This document shows positions 46,264-56,434 of a stretch of 64,000 nt of DNA, piece after piece. Each line of letters starts with the position of its first letter. The first letter of the stretch is position 1. Below the pieces are notes generated by a model. The model saw only the letters and a program-made list of their open reading frames with translations. It searched no databases and was not told the origin of the DNA. The DNA is from Legionella jamestowniensis (GTDB lineage Bacteria > Pseudomonadota > Gammaproteobacteria > Legionellales > Legionellaceae), in assembly GCF_001467745.1 (NCBI RefSeq), contig NZ_LNYG01000013.1, positions 1,766,100 to 1,830,099 on the forward strand, in the 5' to 3' direction. The position numbers were made by a program, and so were the translations under genes.

Positions 46264-47211
46264 GTGACTAATAAGCCGTGGACACTCGATGAAATAACCG
46301 CAATTTATGAGCAACCATTTAATGATTTGATTTATTCAGCACATGGCGTACACAAAGAAAATCATTCAGAAAATACCGTCCAACTTGCCAAATTGCTAAG
46401 TATTAAAACCGGTGCTTGTCCGGAAGATTGTGGATACTGTTCGCAAAGCGGTCATCATAAAACCCATGTGGAAAAAGAAAAACTAATGACAGTTAATGAT
46501 GTTTTGCTGAAAGCCAAGGACGCTAAAGAAAACGGCGCCAAACGCTTTTGCATGGGAGCAGCGTGGCGATGTCCTCCAGATAAAGCAATGCCTCAGCTAA
46601 AAGAAATGATTGCTGGCGTTAAGGCGATGGGGCTGGAAACATGCATGACTCTGGGCATGCTAACCGCAGAACAGGCCAATGTACTAAAAGAAGCTGGCTT
46701 GGATTATTACAATCATAATATTGACACCTCACCGTCTTATTATGACAAAGTAGCAACAACCCGCAAATTTAGCGACCGACTGGAAACAATTGAGCATGTA
46801 AGAAATGCGGGGATTGGTGTTTGTTGCGGCGGGATTTTAGGGTTAGGGGAGACGCGTCAGGATAGAATAGAATTTCTGCTGACTTTAGCCAATATGGAAC
46901 CCCCTCCTCAAAGTGTACCTATTAATCGTTTAATCCCTGTTGAAGGTACACCGCTGGCAAAAGCACAACCGGTTGAAGGCATTGAGCTGGTTCGCACCAT
47001 AGCCACAGCGCGCCTTTTAATGCCCAAAAGTGTGATTCGCTTAACGGCCGGCAGAACGGAAATGAGTGATGAGCTCCAAGCGCTTTGCTACTTTGCCGGT
47101 GCAAATTCGATTTTTATTGGTAATAAATTGCTTACAGAAGACAACCCCAAACAAGACAAAGATCAACTCCTTTTTGAAAAGTTAGGGTTAAAAGCATTCG
47201 CACAAACATGA
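46264..47211 (+). CDS. bioB: Biotin synthase
   Basis: Radical-SAM enzyme that inserts sulfur into dethiobiotin. The radical-SAM cluster cysteines are in GACPEDCGYCSQ; AAWRCPPD, YYNHNIDTSP, GGILGLGE and RLTAGRTEMS follow, all as in BioB; the Arg in TAGRTE contacts the auxiliary [2Fe-2S] cluster. The GTG at 46264 was chosen because AAGGGG lies 5 bases upstream, it follows a good promoter and the frame then begins TNKPWTLDEI, like E. coli BioB RWTLSQV. This gives 315 residues. An upstream ATG would lie in or before the promoter. The stop overlaps the bioF start (ATGA). Confidence 0.95.
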   Translation: MTNKPWTLDEITAIYEQPFNDLIYSAHGVHKENHSENTVQLAKLLSIKTGACPEDCGYCSQSGHHKTHVEKEKLMTVNDVLLKAKDAKENGAKRFCMGAAWRCPPDKAMPQLKEMIAGVKAMGLETCMTLGMLTAEQANVLKEAGLDYYNHNIDTSPSYYDKVATTRKFSDRLETIEHVRNAGIGVCCGGILGLGETRQDRIEFLLTLANMEPPPQSVPINRLIPVEGTPLAKAQPVEGIELVRTIATARLLMPKSVIRLTAGRTEMSDELQALCYFAGANSIFIGNKLLTEDNPKQDKDQLLFEKLGLKAFAQT

Positions 47212-48344
47212 TAGAAAGCGCACTTGTTAATTATTCAAAAGCACTTCATGCCACAGACCTCCACCGGCAACGGCAGTTGGTGTGCAGCTTAAAACCTGCG
47301 CTAAATTTCAGTTCAAATGATTATTTATCATTGACAAGCAGCAGCCGTATTAAAAAAGCCTTCCAGCAAGGGTTTGATAAATATCCCAGTGGCAGTGGCG
47401 GTTCGATGGTAGTATGTGGTTACCATTCTATTCATAAAACACTTGAGGATGCGTTTTCAAGTGCTTTAAACACAGAGGATGCTTTATTATTTTCATCAGG
47501 ATATGCTGCCAACCTGGGGATTATCTCATTACTGGCTCGACTAGATGGGCATCTTTTTATTGATAAATGCCTTCACGCTTCCTTCTACGATGGAATTCAG
47601 CTCAGTAAAGCGCGTTATACCCGATTTTTACATAATAATTTTAGGGACTTACAAGTCAAATTAACCATGGAAACAACGAATACCGTGCTTATAACTGAAG
47701 GAATTTTTAGTATGAGTGGTCAAATAGCCCCGCTCTCTGAAATGGCAAATTTATGTAGAAAAAAGAATGCAACGATGATCGTTGATGAAGCCCATGCTTT
47801 TGGTATTTTAGGTTCACAAGGACTTGGGGCGGTAGCACACCACGAGTTGACAGAGCACGATGTGCCTTTAAGAATTATTCCTTTTGGAAAATCACTTGGT
47901 GCTCAAGGAGCCGTTGTAGTAGGGGAAGCCAGGTGGATTGATGCGTTGTTACAGTCAGCTAGGTCTTATATTTATTCCACAGCCATTAGCCCCGCCATTG
48001 CTTATGGTGTATTAGAGTCCCTTACGCTGCTTCTTGAAGCTGATTGCAGACGCAAGAAGTTGTTTCAATTAATTGACTATTTTCATCATGCAATCAAATT
48101 ATCTTCTTTGACATGGCAACAGTCAGAAACTCCTATTCAGCAATTGCGACTGGGTTGTCCTCGCAAAGCATTGCATTACGCGGAACAATTAAAACAGCGT
48201 GGTATTTTTTGCCAGCCTATGCGAGAACCAACTGTCAGTAAAAGGAATACTGGGCTTCGGGTTATCTTAAATTATCATCATGAACCTGAAGATATCGATG
48301 TCTTATTTTTAAATTTAGAACGAATTTATGAGTCTGAACATTAA
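47208..48344 (+). CDS. bioF: 8-amino-7-oxononanoate synthase
   Basis: PLP enzyme that condenses pimeloyl-ACP and alanine to KAPA. FSSNDYLSLTSS, GSGGSMVVCGYHSIHKTLE, DEAHAFGILGSQGLG and the PLP-lysine strand IIPFGKSLGAQGAVV are typical. Length 378 (E. coli 384). It overlaps bioB by 4 bp (ATGA) and bioH by 17 bp. Confidence 0.95.
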   Translation: MIESALVNYSKALHATDLHRQRQLVCSLKPALNFSSNDYLSLTSSSRIKKAFQQGFDKYPSGSGGSMVVCGYHSIHKTLEDAFSSALNTEDALLFSSGYAANLGIISLLARLDGHLFIDKCLHASFYDGIQLSKARYTRFLHNNFRDLQVKLTMETTNTVLITEGIFSMSGQIAPLSEMANLCRKKNATMIVDEAHAFGILGSQGLGAVAHHELTEHDVPLRIIPFGKSLGAQGAVVVGEARWIDALLQSARSYIYSTAISPAIAYGVLESLTLLLEADCRRKKLFQLIDYFHHAIKLSSLTWQQSETPIQQLRLGCPRKALHYAEQLKQRGIFCQPMREPTVSKRNTGLRVILNYHHEPEDIDVLFLNLERIYESEH

Positions 48345-49047
48345 AATACAAGGGGAAGGGCTGGCGCTTGTTCTCCTTCACGGTTGGGGATTTGATCATA
48401 CTATATGGTTTAATATAGCCGCCCCGTTGGAAAGAAAATACACGCTTTATTTGGTAGACTTGCCTGGATTTGGTCTTAGTTCATTAATGAATTGGGAACA
48501 ATTCAAGTGTGAACTACTCAGACAACTACCAAACCAATTTGCTTTACTTGGTTGGTCTATGGGTGGACTCTACGCTTCTCGCCTAGCCGTAGAGCTCCCC
48601 GAGCAAGTGACTCACCTAATCAATATTGCTTCTTCTCCGCGATTTATTAAAGAAAAGAATTGGCCAGGGGTTGCTGAAGCTGTTTTTAACAATTTTTTTC
48701 ACAATCTAACAGTAAAACCACATCAAACTATTTCCGAGTTTGTTAGCTTGCAATTAAAAAATCAACCCTGTCATTATTTTCCCCAGTCCTTACCCCCTGT
48801 GGAAAGTTTGCAAGCTGGATTGGACATTCTTGCAGGCTGGGATTTACGAGAATCGATGCATCATTTTAAAAAACCCACCAGTTATTTATTCGGTCGACTT
48901 GATGCGATTACACCGCATACAACAATGGCGGCAATGCAAAAGCTATATCCTTCTTTCAATTACATGATGTTTCCAAATGCAGCACACATGCCTTTTCTCT
49001 CCCATGAAGAGGACTTCATAAATACTCTGGAGACGATTTTTAAATGA
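48328..49047 (+). CDS. bioH: Pimeloyl-ACP methyl ester carboxylesterase
   Basis: Alpha/beta hydrolase that removes the methyl group from pimeloyl-ACP methyl ester, closing BioC-dependent pimelate synthesis. LLHGWGFDHTIW gives the oxyanion part, LGWSMGGLYA holds Ser77, GRLDAITP carries the Asp and PNAAHMPFLSH the His of the triad. Length 239 (E. coli 256). Position between bioF and bioD supports BioH over other esterases. No bioC is seen in this window, so the methyltransferase must be elsewhere or replaced. Confidence 0.93.
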   Translation: MSLNIKIQGEGLALVLLHGWGFDHTIWFNIAAPLERKYTLYLVDLPGFGLSSLMNWEQFKCELLRQLPNQFALLGWSMGGLYASRLAVELPEQVTHLINIASSPRFIKEKNWPGVAEAVFNNFFHNLTVKPHQTISEFVSLQLKNQPCHYFPQSLPPVESLQAGLDILAGWDLRESMHHFKKPTSYLFGRLDAITPHTTMAAMQKLYPSFNYMMFPNAAHMPFLSHEEDFINTLETIFK

Positions 49048-49727
49048 GAGCATTTTTTATTACGGGTACCGATACCAATTGCGGTAAAACCTATGTTACT
49101 TGCCAGATTCTTGATTATTTGACGCAACTTGAAAAAAAAGGGATGGCCATTAAACCGCTTGCTAGTGGCTGTATTGAAAAAAATGGGGAATTAATTAATG
49201 AAGATGTATTGCATTTGCAAAAACATAATAAACAGGTTAATTATCCTGTTAATAACTGGAAATTTCGACTTCCCATTTCGCCACATTTAGCTGCAAGAGC
49301 AGAAAGTATAGAGCTAACAGCCCATGAAATTGCTGCTTTTTGTCAACAGGAATATTATAAAACCCTGGATTATCTTTTTATAGAAGGTGCAGGCGGTTTA
49401 ATGGTTCCTCTAAATGATGAGGAAACCTGGCTGGACTTTTTAAAGTTAACCAGAATACCGGTTATTTTAGTGGTGGGGATGAAATTGGGGTGTATAAATC
49501 ACGCATTATTAACAACCTCAGTTTTGCAACAACACAATATTCCATTTAGCGGCTGGATTGCTAATTGCCTGGATAAAGATATGTTAGCGTTATCAGAAAA
49601 TATAGCGACCTTATCTGAGAAAATTTCAGCACCATTGCTTGCTACCCTACCATTTCAAGGAAAACTAATACCGCATTTTCTCACTTATTGTTTCGAATCA
49701 TCTTTGGGAATACCCTCTATGGCATAG
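49044..49727 (+). CDS. bioD: Dethiobiotin synthetase
   Basis: ATP-dependent carboxylase that closes the ureido ring of DAPA. The P-loop FITGTDTNCGKTYVT is at the N-terminus; KPLASGC, IEGAGGLMVPL (catalytic Glu-Gly-Ala-Gly-Gly) and a C-terminal NCLDKD segment follow. Length 227 (E. coli 225). The start overlaps the bioH stop by ATGA, so bioBFHD is one tightly coupled operon. Confidence 0.95.
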   Translation: MRAFFITGTDTNCGKTYVTCQILDYLTQLEKKGMAIKPLASGCIEKNGELINEDVLHLQKHNKQVNYPVNNWKFRLPISPHLAARAESIELTAHEIAAFCQQEYYKTLDYLFIEGAGGLMVPLNDEETWLDFLKLTRIPVILVVGMKLGCINHALLTTSVLQQHNIPFSGWIANCLDKDMLALSENIATLSEKISAPLLATLPFQGKLIPHFLTYCFESSLGIPSMA

Positions 49728-49807
49728 ATTTCATTCAAAGCAGCACACTGGCATAACTTCCCAGCATACTATCTGGAGTTGAAGACTCCATCATAGAGTG
49801 AAGCGAA

Positions 49808-49881
49808 AAGATCCTTCAAGCGGCTAATGCCGCTTTCTGGATGACGTAACCGTCGTCATCCAGAGCGTAGCGAAGGATCTC
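49808..49881. repeat. Intergenic inverted repeat, family A copy 2
   Basis: This sits in the 362-bp gap after bioD. The left arm (49808-49845) and the right arm (49854-49881) are imperfect reverse complements, reading CGTCATCCAGA...GCG...AAGGATCT. The left arm holds its own small hairpin, AAGCGGC-TAAT-GCCGCTT. The right arm ends GAAGGATCTCCTGAA, as does the copy at 26055. Nothing else is recognised in the gap. Confidence 0.8.
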
Positions 49882-50089
49882 CTGAATTTAGCAGCCAACT
49901 AGCCTAAAAATATACCTGTTTATGTATACAGTCGCTGCATTAAGGCAATAAAGAAGACTATAAAAGCAATAAATACTGATACAAAAACCCCTTAATGCAT
50001 TGTTCCTGGACATCAGGTTAGCTATAATTCAGTACTATTCTCAATAAGCTAAAAAATAGCGTGAATGGTCAATTTTTGGAGATTAATTG

Positions 50090-50380
50090 ATGCCAATTTA
50101 CGAGTACGAGTGTAAAAAATGCCATCATCAATTTGATTTGATGCAAAAAATTAGCGATGCACCAGTAAAACAGTGCCCCAAATGTTTTGAAGAAACTGCT
50201 GTACGCTTAGTTTCAGCTGCCGGTTTCCAATTAAAAGGAACGGGTTGGTATGCAACTGATTTTAAAAATAAAGAAAAAAAGACGACGACTCCAGCTACAT
50301 CTGATAAATCAGCAGTCACCGAAAAAAAACCGGCAGCAGAAACACCAACTAAAACTGAAAAAAAGGGTAATAAAGATTGA
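50090..50380 (+). CDS. FmdB-type zinc-ribbon regulatory protein
   Basis: A 96-residue protein. MPIYEYECKKCHHQFDLMQ and KQCPKCFEET give the CxxC...CxxC zinc ribbon of the FmdB family, ending in AAGFQLKGTGWY; the rest is a Lys/Thr/Ala-rich low-complexity tail. The role is not established biochemically. The ATG at 50090 was chosen over the overlapping TTG; a GGAG lies about 9 bases before. The stop overlaps the next start by TTGA. It lies upstream of aspS as in many gammaproteobacteria. Confidence 0.9.
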   Translation: MPIYEYECKKCHHQFDLMQKISDAPVKQCPKCFEETAVRLVSAAGFQLKGTGWYATDFKNKEKKTTTPATSDKSAVTEKKPAAETPTKTEKKGNKD

Positions 50381-51018
50381 AATCTAAAATTTTCCGCCGA
50401 TATATTCTTGCGGGCTTGGTAGTTTGGTTGCCAATTGTCGTTACATTCATCGTCTTACGATTTGTTATTGAATTACTTGATAAAACCATGGCTTTGCTGC
50501 CAAACGCCTATCGCCCTGATACATTGCTAGGCGTCCATATACCAGGTTTAGGGGTAATTTTATCGCTTTTAATTATTTTTGTGACCGGTATTATTGCTAC
50601 CAATTACTTTGGCCAACGCCTCGTTGATTTTGGTGAGAAGATACTCGCTCGAATCCCATTGGTTCGCTCCGTTTATAATGCATCGAAACAAGTCATTCAT
50701 GCGTTGTTTGCCAGTAACAGCCAGGCATTTCGCAAAGTACTCTTAGTAGAATATCCTCGAAAGGGAATGTGGAGTATTGCTTTTTTAACGGGCAGTACTG
50801 ACGGCTCAGTGATTTCTTCGCATACTGAAGAAGAAATGATCTCCCTTTTTATACCTACCACCCCCAATCCTACCTCAGGTTTTTTGATAATGGTTCCAAA
50901 GAATGAGGCCATTGAAATATCAATGACGGTAGACGAGGCATTGAAATTTATTATTTCTTTAGGGGTAATGCAGACTACTACAGCTGTAGCCCCTGATTTA
51001 AAAAATTTAATTACATAA
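50377..51018 (+). CDS. DUF502 membrane protein
   Basis: A 213-residue integral membrane protein with two N-terminal transmembrane helices (ILAGLVVWLPIVVTFIVLRF and GLGVILSLLIIFVTGIIATNYFG), then the conserved RIPLVRSVYNASKQV and FIPTTPNPTSGFLIMVP segments of DUF502. The start is a TTG inside the fmdB stop; AAGGG is upstream. It is co-transcribed with fmdB and aspS. Its function is unknown. Confidence 0.9.
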   Translation: MKSKIFRRYILAGLVVWLPIVVTFIVLRFVIELLDKTMALLPNAYRPDTLLGVHIPGLGVILSLLIIFVTGIIATNYFGQRLVDFGEKILARIPLVRSVYNASKQVIHALFASNSQAFRKVLLVEYPRKGMWSIAFLTGSTDGSVISSHTEEEMISLFIPTTPNPTSGFLIMVPKNEAIEISMTVDEALKFIISLGVMQTTTAVAPDLKNLIT

Positions 51019-51030
51019 CAGGCGGCTCAA

Positions 51031-52809
51031 ATGAGAACACATTATTGCACGAGTATTCAGGAATCAATGATTGGACAATCAGTTAGCATTTGCGGCTGGG
51101 TACATAATCGTCGCGATCATGGTGGCGTTATATTTTTGGATATTCGTGATCGCTCCGGATTAGTGCAAGTTGTTTATGAACCGGAGTTCGCCGATATATT
51201 CAGTGTCGCTGAAAAGTTGCGTCATGAATTTGTCGTACGTATTAAAGGTACTATTCGCTCTCGTCCACAAGGAATGATTAATGAAAAAATGGCTACAGGA
51301 CGCGTGGAAATTTTGGGTACAGCGTTAGAGATATTAAACCAATCAAAAACGCCTCCATTTTTGCCTGATGATCATCAGACGGTGAGTGAAGATTTGCGCT
51401 ATCGCTATCGTTATTTGGATTTACGACGTAATGATATGCAAAACAATCTCATGCTTCGCCATAATTTGATACGCTCTATACGCGAGTATCTCAATTCTCA
51501 AGGCTTTCTGGATATTGAGACGCCCATGCTCACAAAAGCAACACCTGAAGGCGCAAGAGATTATTTAGTACCCTCTCGCGTACATCCTGGGCAATTTTAT
51601 GCACTACCTCAATCACCCCAATTGTTTAAACAATTGCTGATGATGTCCGGTTTTGATAAATATTATCAAATTGTACGTTGCTTCAGAGATGAAGATTTAC
51701 GTGCTGATAGACAACCTGAATTTACTCAGCTTGATGTTGAAATGAGTTTTATCAATGAAAATCATATCCAAGATCTTATCGAAGGAATGCTGAAAAAAGT
51801 ATTTAAAGAAACCCTTCAGGTTGAATTGCCCGAGAAACTCCCCAAAATGACCTATGCAGAAGCAATGCGACGTTTTGGAAGTGATAAGCCGGACTTACGT
51901 ATTCCTTTAGAATTAATAGACATTGCTGATTTAGTAAAAGACTGCGATTTCAACGTATTTTCGTCCGCTGCAGCGAACCCTGAAGGGAGGGTTGTTGCTT
52001 TAAAATTACCCAAAGGTTGTGAGTTAAGCCGAAAAGCACTAGATGATTACGGGACTTTTGTTGGAATTTATGGCGCCAAGGGCTTGGCCTATATTAAAAT
52101 CAATGATCTTGAACAAGGCATGCAAGGTTTACAATCGCCCATTCTTAAGTTTTTGTCTCAAGATTGTGTAAAAGCAATTATCGATCGAGTAGAGGGCCAC
52201 ACTGGTGATGTTATTTTCTTTGGCGCAGGCCATGCCCAATTAGTTAACGAGTCCATGGGGGCTTTACGCGTTAAACTGGGACACGACAACAATCTTGTGG
52301 AGCCAGGCTGGCGCTTGCTTTGGATAGTCAATTGGCCAATGTTTGAGATAGATATGAAAACCAATCAGCTGCAATCAATGCACCATCCCTTTACTTCCCC
52401 TCAGGAATTATCGGTAGAAGCATTAAAGCAGCACCCGACCCAAACACTTGCAAGAGCTTATGATATTGTCATTAATGGTTTTGAAATTGGTGGTGGCTCA
52501 ATTCGTATTCACCAACCCCAATTGCAACAAGCCGTATTTGATTTACTGGGAATAGGAGAGCAGGAGGCTCAGGAAAAATTTGGATTTTTATTGGATGCGC
52601 TAGAATATGGTTGTCCTCCGCATGGAGGCATTGCTCTAGGCATTGACCGTTTGGCAATGCTGTTAACCTATTCTAGCTCCATTCGTGATGTTATTGCGTT
52701 TCCTAAAACCCAGTCAGCCTCTTGTCTGTTGACAAATGCCCCTACTGCGGTTGGAAGTGCGCAACTTAATGAGTTAGGAATTCGCCTTGCACCATCAGCA
52801 ACAAAGTAA
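51031..52809 (+). CDS. aspS: Aspartyl-tRNA synthetase
   Basis: Class II synthetase charging tRNA-Asp. The N-terminal OB fold begins [15 protein letters not shown] and [13 protein letters not shown]; motif 2 is [18 protein letters not shown]; the bacterial GAD insertion lies in the middle; motif 3 is [13 protein letters not shown]. Length 592 (E. coli 590). It starts 12 bp after the DUF502 gene. Its end overlaps the frame of the mechanosensitive channel gene by 23 bp. Confidence 0.97.
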   Translation: MRTHYCTSIQESMIGQSVSICGWVHNRRDHGGVIFLDIRDRSGLVQVVYEPEFADIFSVAEKLRHEFVVRIKGTIRSRPQGMINEKMATGRVEILGTALEILNQSKTPPFLPDDHQTVSEDLRYRYRYLDLRRNDMQNNLMLRHNLIRSIREYLNSQGFLDIETPMLTKATPEGARDYLVPSRVHPGQFYALPQSPQLFKQLLMMSGFDKYYQIVRCFRDEDLRADRQPEFTQLDVEMSFINENHIQDLIEGMLKKVFKETLQVELPEKLPKMTYAEAMRRFGSDKPDLRIPLELIDIADLVKDCDFNVFSSAAANPEGRVVALKLPKGCELSRKALDDYGTFVGIYGAKGLAYIKINDLEQGMQGLQSPILKFLSQDCVKAIIDRVEGHTGDVIFFGAGHAQLVNESMGALRVKLGHDNNLVEPGWRLLWIVNWPMFEIDMKTNQLQSMHHPFTSPQELSVEALKQHPTQTLARAYDIVINGFEIGGGSIRIHQPQLQQAVFDLLGIGEQEAQEKFGFLLDALEYGCPPHGGIALGIDRLAMLLTYSSSIRDVIAFPKTQSASCLLTNAPTAVGSAQLNELGIRLAPSATK

Positions 52810-55741
52810 ACGAGTCAAAACCGGTAACTTAAAAGGTTGCTGGTTTTATTTCAATTTTTTATTGAGTCTGGCTATTGTCTGGCTATTGTCCGTGCACACA
52901 GGATTTGCCAAGACAGAGGCTAGCTCAAGCAAGCTAATCGAATATCTAGTACAAGAAAAAAATAAACTCACACTTGCCATTAATGAAATAAAACTCCTTC
53001 CTCTACCCGTTGATCAGGCAAATTATCAAAAGCAGTTACAAGAAAATAATGCCATGATGGCGCTTAATCAGGCAAAAATTACGAGTCTTGAAAGTTTTCT
53101 CACCAATCAAAAGCAATTGCAGCAAGACTTTACACAACGTTTAAAACACTTGCAGCAAACCCCTTTATCGCAAAACGACTCTCAAGAACGAATTGGTAAA
53201 ATTAATACGCTTACCGATGTTAATAAAAAAACGATTGATTTGATTAATGAAAATTTAGCATTAGCCAATCGTTATCAGGACGCCCTAGTTTTACATAAAC
53301 AACAATTAGACTTATGGCAATCCAGAACGCTTATGCAAAAGCAATTAGAAAAGTTTCATGAACAGAAAGAACAGTTCAATCAATCTTTAGCTCGCTTGTA
53401 TGAACATACTATTAAATTACAACAGGAAATAAAAACAGATAATGGTTTTCCTTCTGTCTACCGCGCAGAGGCTAAATTATTACTTAATAATCAAGTCATT
53501 AATTTAACTCAGTATAAAATTGCCGAGCTTGATTTGCAAAAAAAACTAGTGAAAGCCGACTATCTTTTACTAAAAGACCCCAATATAAGAACGCTGCAAA
53601 GCATTACTGAAACTTACAAAGAAGCTATTACCCAGTTATCTGAAATGGAACAAAGCTTAAAGAAGATGGTTTCCATGCTAACGGATGAACGGGCCCATTT
53701 AACGGATGAAAACTTAAAAAAACAATTTTCTGCACTGATGCGTATTGTAAATGCAAGAATTGAAGGGATTGTGATTCAACAACAAACGTTACAAGAAGAT
53801 TTAGAAAATCACCAGGAAGAGTTAAAAAAACAGCTATCGGTAAGACAAAGTTTATCAGAATACCGGTTAGACAGTTGGCCCATTATTTTTGATCAATTAA
53901 TCCATATCCCTACTCAAATTTACAATTATTCCAAATCGTTAGTATTCAAAGTTAGAGACAATTATTTATGGCAAGATTTTTTCCCGGCAACCATGCTTTG
54001 GGTTATTTTAGGTCTTCTTATTCTCGGAGCCTGTGGTTTACATAAATTGTTAAAGCAATTAACCCGTGATAAGGAACGCTCAAGACTTTCAGGGCATTTA
54101 TACGATGGAGCACTGATATTACTAAGTCGTAACATTCCTCATTTAACCATTGTTGCCTCGATACTGATTTTGCTTTACGGTAACCACATCCTTTTCTCAA
54201 ACTATCAATTATTACTTAACCTAATTTTTGTCTGGCTTGCTTTTCGAATATTAATTTTAGTGGCACGACTTGTGCTGCTGGAAAGGGTTAGTGACTCCTC
54301 AGGAACTGATGTCCGTCTCTATTATCGCATCAAATGGCTTTTGTTAGCTGGAGGATGGGCTACAGCTTTAATGGTTATTAGCCATCTGTTACCTTTATCC
54401 ATGCTGTTGCAAGATATCTTTAACCGTTTATTTATGCTTTTTTTGCTCGCTGTATCTATTGTAGGATGGAAAAATAGGGAAACGATCAGCCACCTGCTAC
54501 ATCCTATTTTAAAAACTAAAAAGCGCTATTTTCGCAATGCAGTAATGCTCCTAGTGGTGTTAATTCCCTTAACGTTATTTACTACAGCAGTCATTGGCCA
54601 AATTGGCTATATTAATCTCGCATGGACCATGAGCCGTTATGAAGTACAAATTTTACTTGTCCTTACGTGTTATGTCGTTATACGTGGTTTACTCCTTGAT
54701 GCCCTTGATCTTTTCTCAGAATGGATGATTTCCTCCATGCGCAATGGCTGGCTATGGATTGAAGTCTTTTTAAAACCACTCGATAAAATATTGCGAGTTT
54801 TGTTGATTGGTTTTAGTTTGTACATATTGTGCCAATTGTTTGGGTTGCATTCCGATTCCGTCATTATTACGAATTTAATGAAATTTGGTGAATATCCTCT
54901 GGTCAATCTATCAGGGGTTTACATTACTCCGTTCAGTATTATTGCCTTTTTGATTTTACTTTCAGTCTTTGCCTGGGCTGCGAAATGGACGCGAGAATTC
55001 GGTTATCGCTGGCTCTATCGCAATGCACGTGATGCCGGCATTCGCAACAGTTTATCTGTGTTTACACAGTACGCTGTAATTCTCATTGGCGGGTTTATTA
55101 CCCTACGGGTTCTCGGTCTTGATTTTAGTGGTATGTCGATGGTTATCGGTGGTCTCGCTGTGGGTATGGGTTTTGGATTGCGGGATTTTGCATCCAACGT
55201 CGTCGGCGGTTTGATGTTACTGATTGAACGACCAGTCCGTGAAGGTGATTTAATTACACTTGATAATTTTGAAGGCCGCGTTGCCCATATTGGCATCCGC
55301 TCAATGCGGGTTTGTTCATGGGATAATACCGAGGTTCTTATACCCAATGCCGAGACATTCAACAAGCCATTTACTAATTGGACGCATCAAGACAGCATTG
55401 TGCGAACGGTTATTCCAATTAAAGTTAGCCGTGCCGATGATCCAGTGATCATTCAACAATTAATTCTGGATGTTCTTGCGGTTATTCCAGAAATTGTCGA
55501 TGAGCCGCCACCCCAAGTATTTTTAAAACAAATCGATGATGCATTAATTGAATTCGAGATACGTTATTTTATTAATGTACAGTTATATACACGTTTTGAA
55601 ATTCGCTCAAAGGTCTTATTTGCAATAACTACACAATTTAAAGCCGCCGGAATTAAACCGCCAATTCCTCCCATTAGTGTAGAGTTAAAAGAAAGTGAGC
55701 ATGCAAGAACCGCTATTTCCAAAAACACAATTAAAGAATGA
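52787..55741 (+). CDS. Large MscS-family mechanosensitive channel (MscK/MscM-like)
   Basis: A 984-residue inner-membrane channel. A signal peptide ([19 protein letters not shown]) is followed by a long Gln/Leu coiled-coil periplasmic domain (about 45-380), about eight membrane helices, then the MscS core: [22 protein letters not shown] (pore helix), [18 protein letters not shown] and the cytoplasmic beta domain [16 protein letters not shown]. This is the K/M-type plan rather than small MscS. The first codon is a TTG inside the aspS end and is the only start that keeps the signal peptide, so translation is likely coupled to aspS. It protects against hypo-osmotic lysis. Confidence 0.88.
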   Translation: MHHQQQSKRVKTGNLKGCWFYFNFLLSLAIVWLLSVHTGFAKTEASSSKLIEYLVQEKNKLTLAINEIKLLPLPVDQANYQKQLQENNAMMALNQAKITSLESFLTNQKQLQQDFTQRLKHLQQTPLSQNDSQERIGKINTLTDVNKKTIDLINENLALANRYQDALVLHKQQLDLWQSRTLMQKQLEKFHEQKEQFNQSLARLYEHTIKLQQEIKTDNGFPSVYRAEAKLLLNNQVINLTQYKIAELDLQKKLVKADYLLLKDPNIRTLQSITETYKEAITQLSEMEQSLKKMVSMLTDERAHLTDENLKKQFSALMRIVNARIEGIVIQQQTLQEDLENHQEELKKQLSVRQSLSEYRLDSWPIIFDQLIHIPTQIYNYSKSLVFKVRDNYLWQDFFPATMLWVILGLLILGACGLHKLLKQLTRDKERSRLSGHLYDGALILLSRNIPHLTIVASILILLYGNHILFSNYQLLLNLIFVWLAFRILILVARLVLLERVSDSSGTDVRLYYRIKWLLLAGGWATALMVISHLLPLSMLLQDIFNRLFMLFLLAVSIVGWKNRETISHLLHPILKTKKRYFRNAVMLLVVLIPLTLFTTAVIGQIGYINLAWTMSRYEVQILLVLTCYVVIRGLLLDALDLFSEWMISSMRNGWLWIEVFLKPLDKILRVLLIGFSLYILCQLFGLHSDSVIITNLMKFGEYPLVNLSGVYITPFSIIAFLILLSVFAWAAKWTREFGYRWLYRNARDAGIRNSLSVFTQYAVILIGGFITLRVLGLDFSGMSMVIGGLAVGMGFGLRDFASNVVGGLMLLIERPVREGDLITLDNFEGRVAHIGIRSMRVCSWDNTEVLIPNAETFNKPFTNWTHQDSIVRTVIPIKVSRADDPVIIQQLILDVLAVIPEIVDEPPPQVFLKQIDDALIEFEIRYFINVQLYTRFEIRSKVLFAITTQFKAAGIKPPIPPISVELKESEHARTAISKNTIKE

Positions 55742-56381
55742 AGCTGAGCTTCTGGAGCGTTGTCGTAGTATCGAGGGCTTAAGTTTTTTACAGCTAGCTT
55801 CAATGCTGCAGATTGCTATTCCTTTTGAAAACTCGAAGCGGAAAGGGTGGGCAGGGCTGGCTATAGAGTTGGCTTTAGGGACTACTGCAGGCACAAAATC
55901 AATCCCTGATTTCTCTCATCTTGGTATTGAACTTAAAACGTTACCTCTAAATCATAGAAGAAAACCGGCCGAATCTACGTTTGTAACCAGCATTCCTTTA
56001 TTAACCATCCATCAGCAACAATGGCTCTCCTCCCAGTGTTATTCAAAATTAAAACGAATTTTATGGATTCCTGTGGAAGGGGAGAGGACTATCCCTTTCG
56101 AACATCGACGAATAGGACACGGCTTTTTATGGTCACCCAGTAAAGACGATGAATTGATTCTCGCCGGCGACTGGCATGAGTTAACATTCATGATAGGATG
56201 CGGAAAGTTGGAAAAAATTGATGCCACCATAGGACAGTACCTGCAAGTTAGACCGAAAGCAGCAAACGCTAAATCACTTTGCTATGGATTTGATGAAGAG
56301 GGCAATAAAATTTTAACGCTTCCTCGCGGATTTTATCTACGCAGTAGTTTTACAGCACAAGTTATACAAACCATGCTTTAA
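55701..56381 (+). CDS. mutH: DNA mismatch repair endonuclease MutH
   Basis: Nicks the unmethylated GATC strand next to a mismatch in MutHLS repair. With this start the PD-(D/E)xK residues fall at Asp70, Glu77 and Lys79 (PDFSHLGIELKT), exactly as in E. coli MutH (229 residues), and GWAGLAIELALG precedes. An in-frame GTG at 55695 would add two residues. It overlaps the channel gene by 41 bp, giving aspS-mscK-mutH in one unit. It presupposes a Dam methylase elsewhere in the genome. Confidence 0.92.
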   Translation: MQEPLFPKTQLKNEAELLERCRSIEGLSFLQLASMLQIAIPFENSKRKGWAGLAIELALGTTAGTKSIPDFSHLGIELKTLPLNHRRKPAESTFVTSIPLLTIHQQQWLSSQCYSKLKRILWIPVEGERTIPFEHRRIGHGFLWSPSKDDELILAGDWHELTFMIGCGKLEKIDATIGQYLQVRPKAANAKSLCYGFDEEGNKILTLPRGFYLRSSFTAQVIQTML

Positions 56382-56434
56382 TTAATAGTCTATAGTAAAA
56401 TTTAACGACTTCATTATTTGTCAGACTTGGATTA

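Noticed and set aside
55015..55365. 116-codon frame opposite the channel gene
   Set aside because: Antisense to the highly conserved MscS pore region, so its openness reflects that coding sequence.
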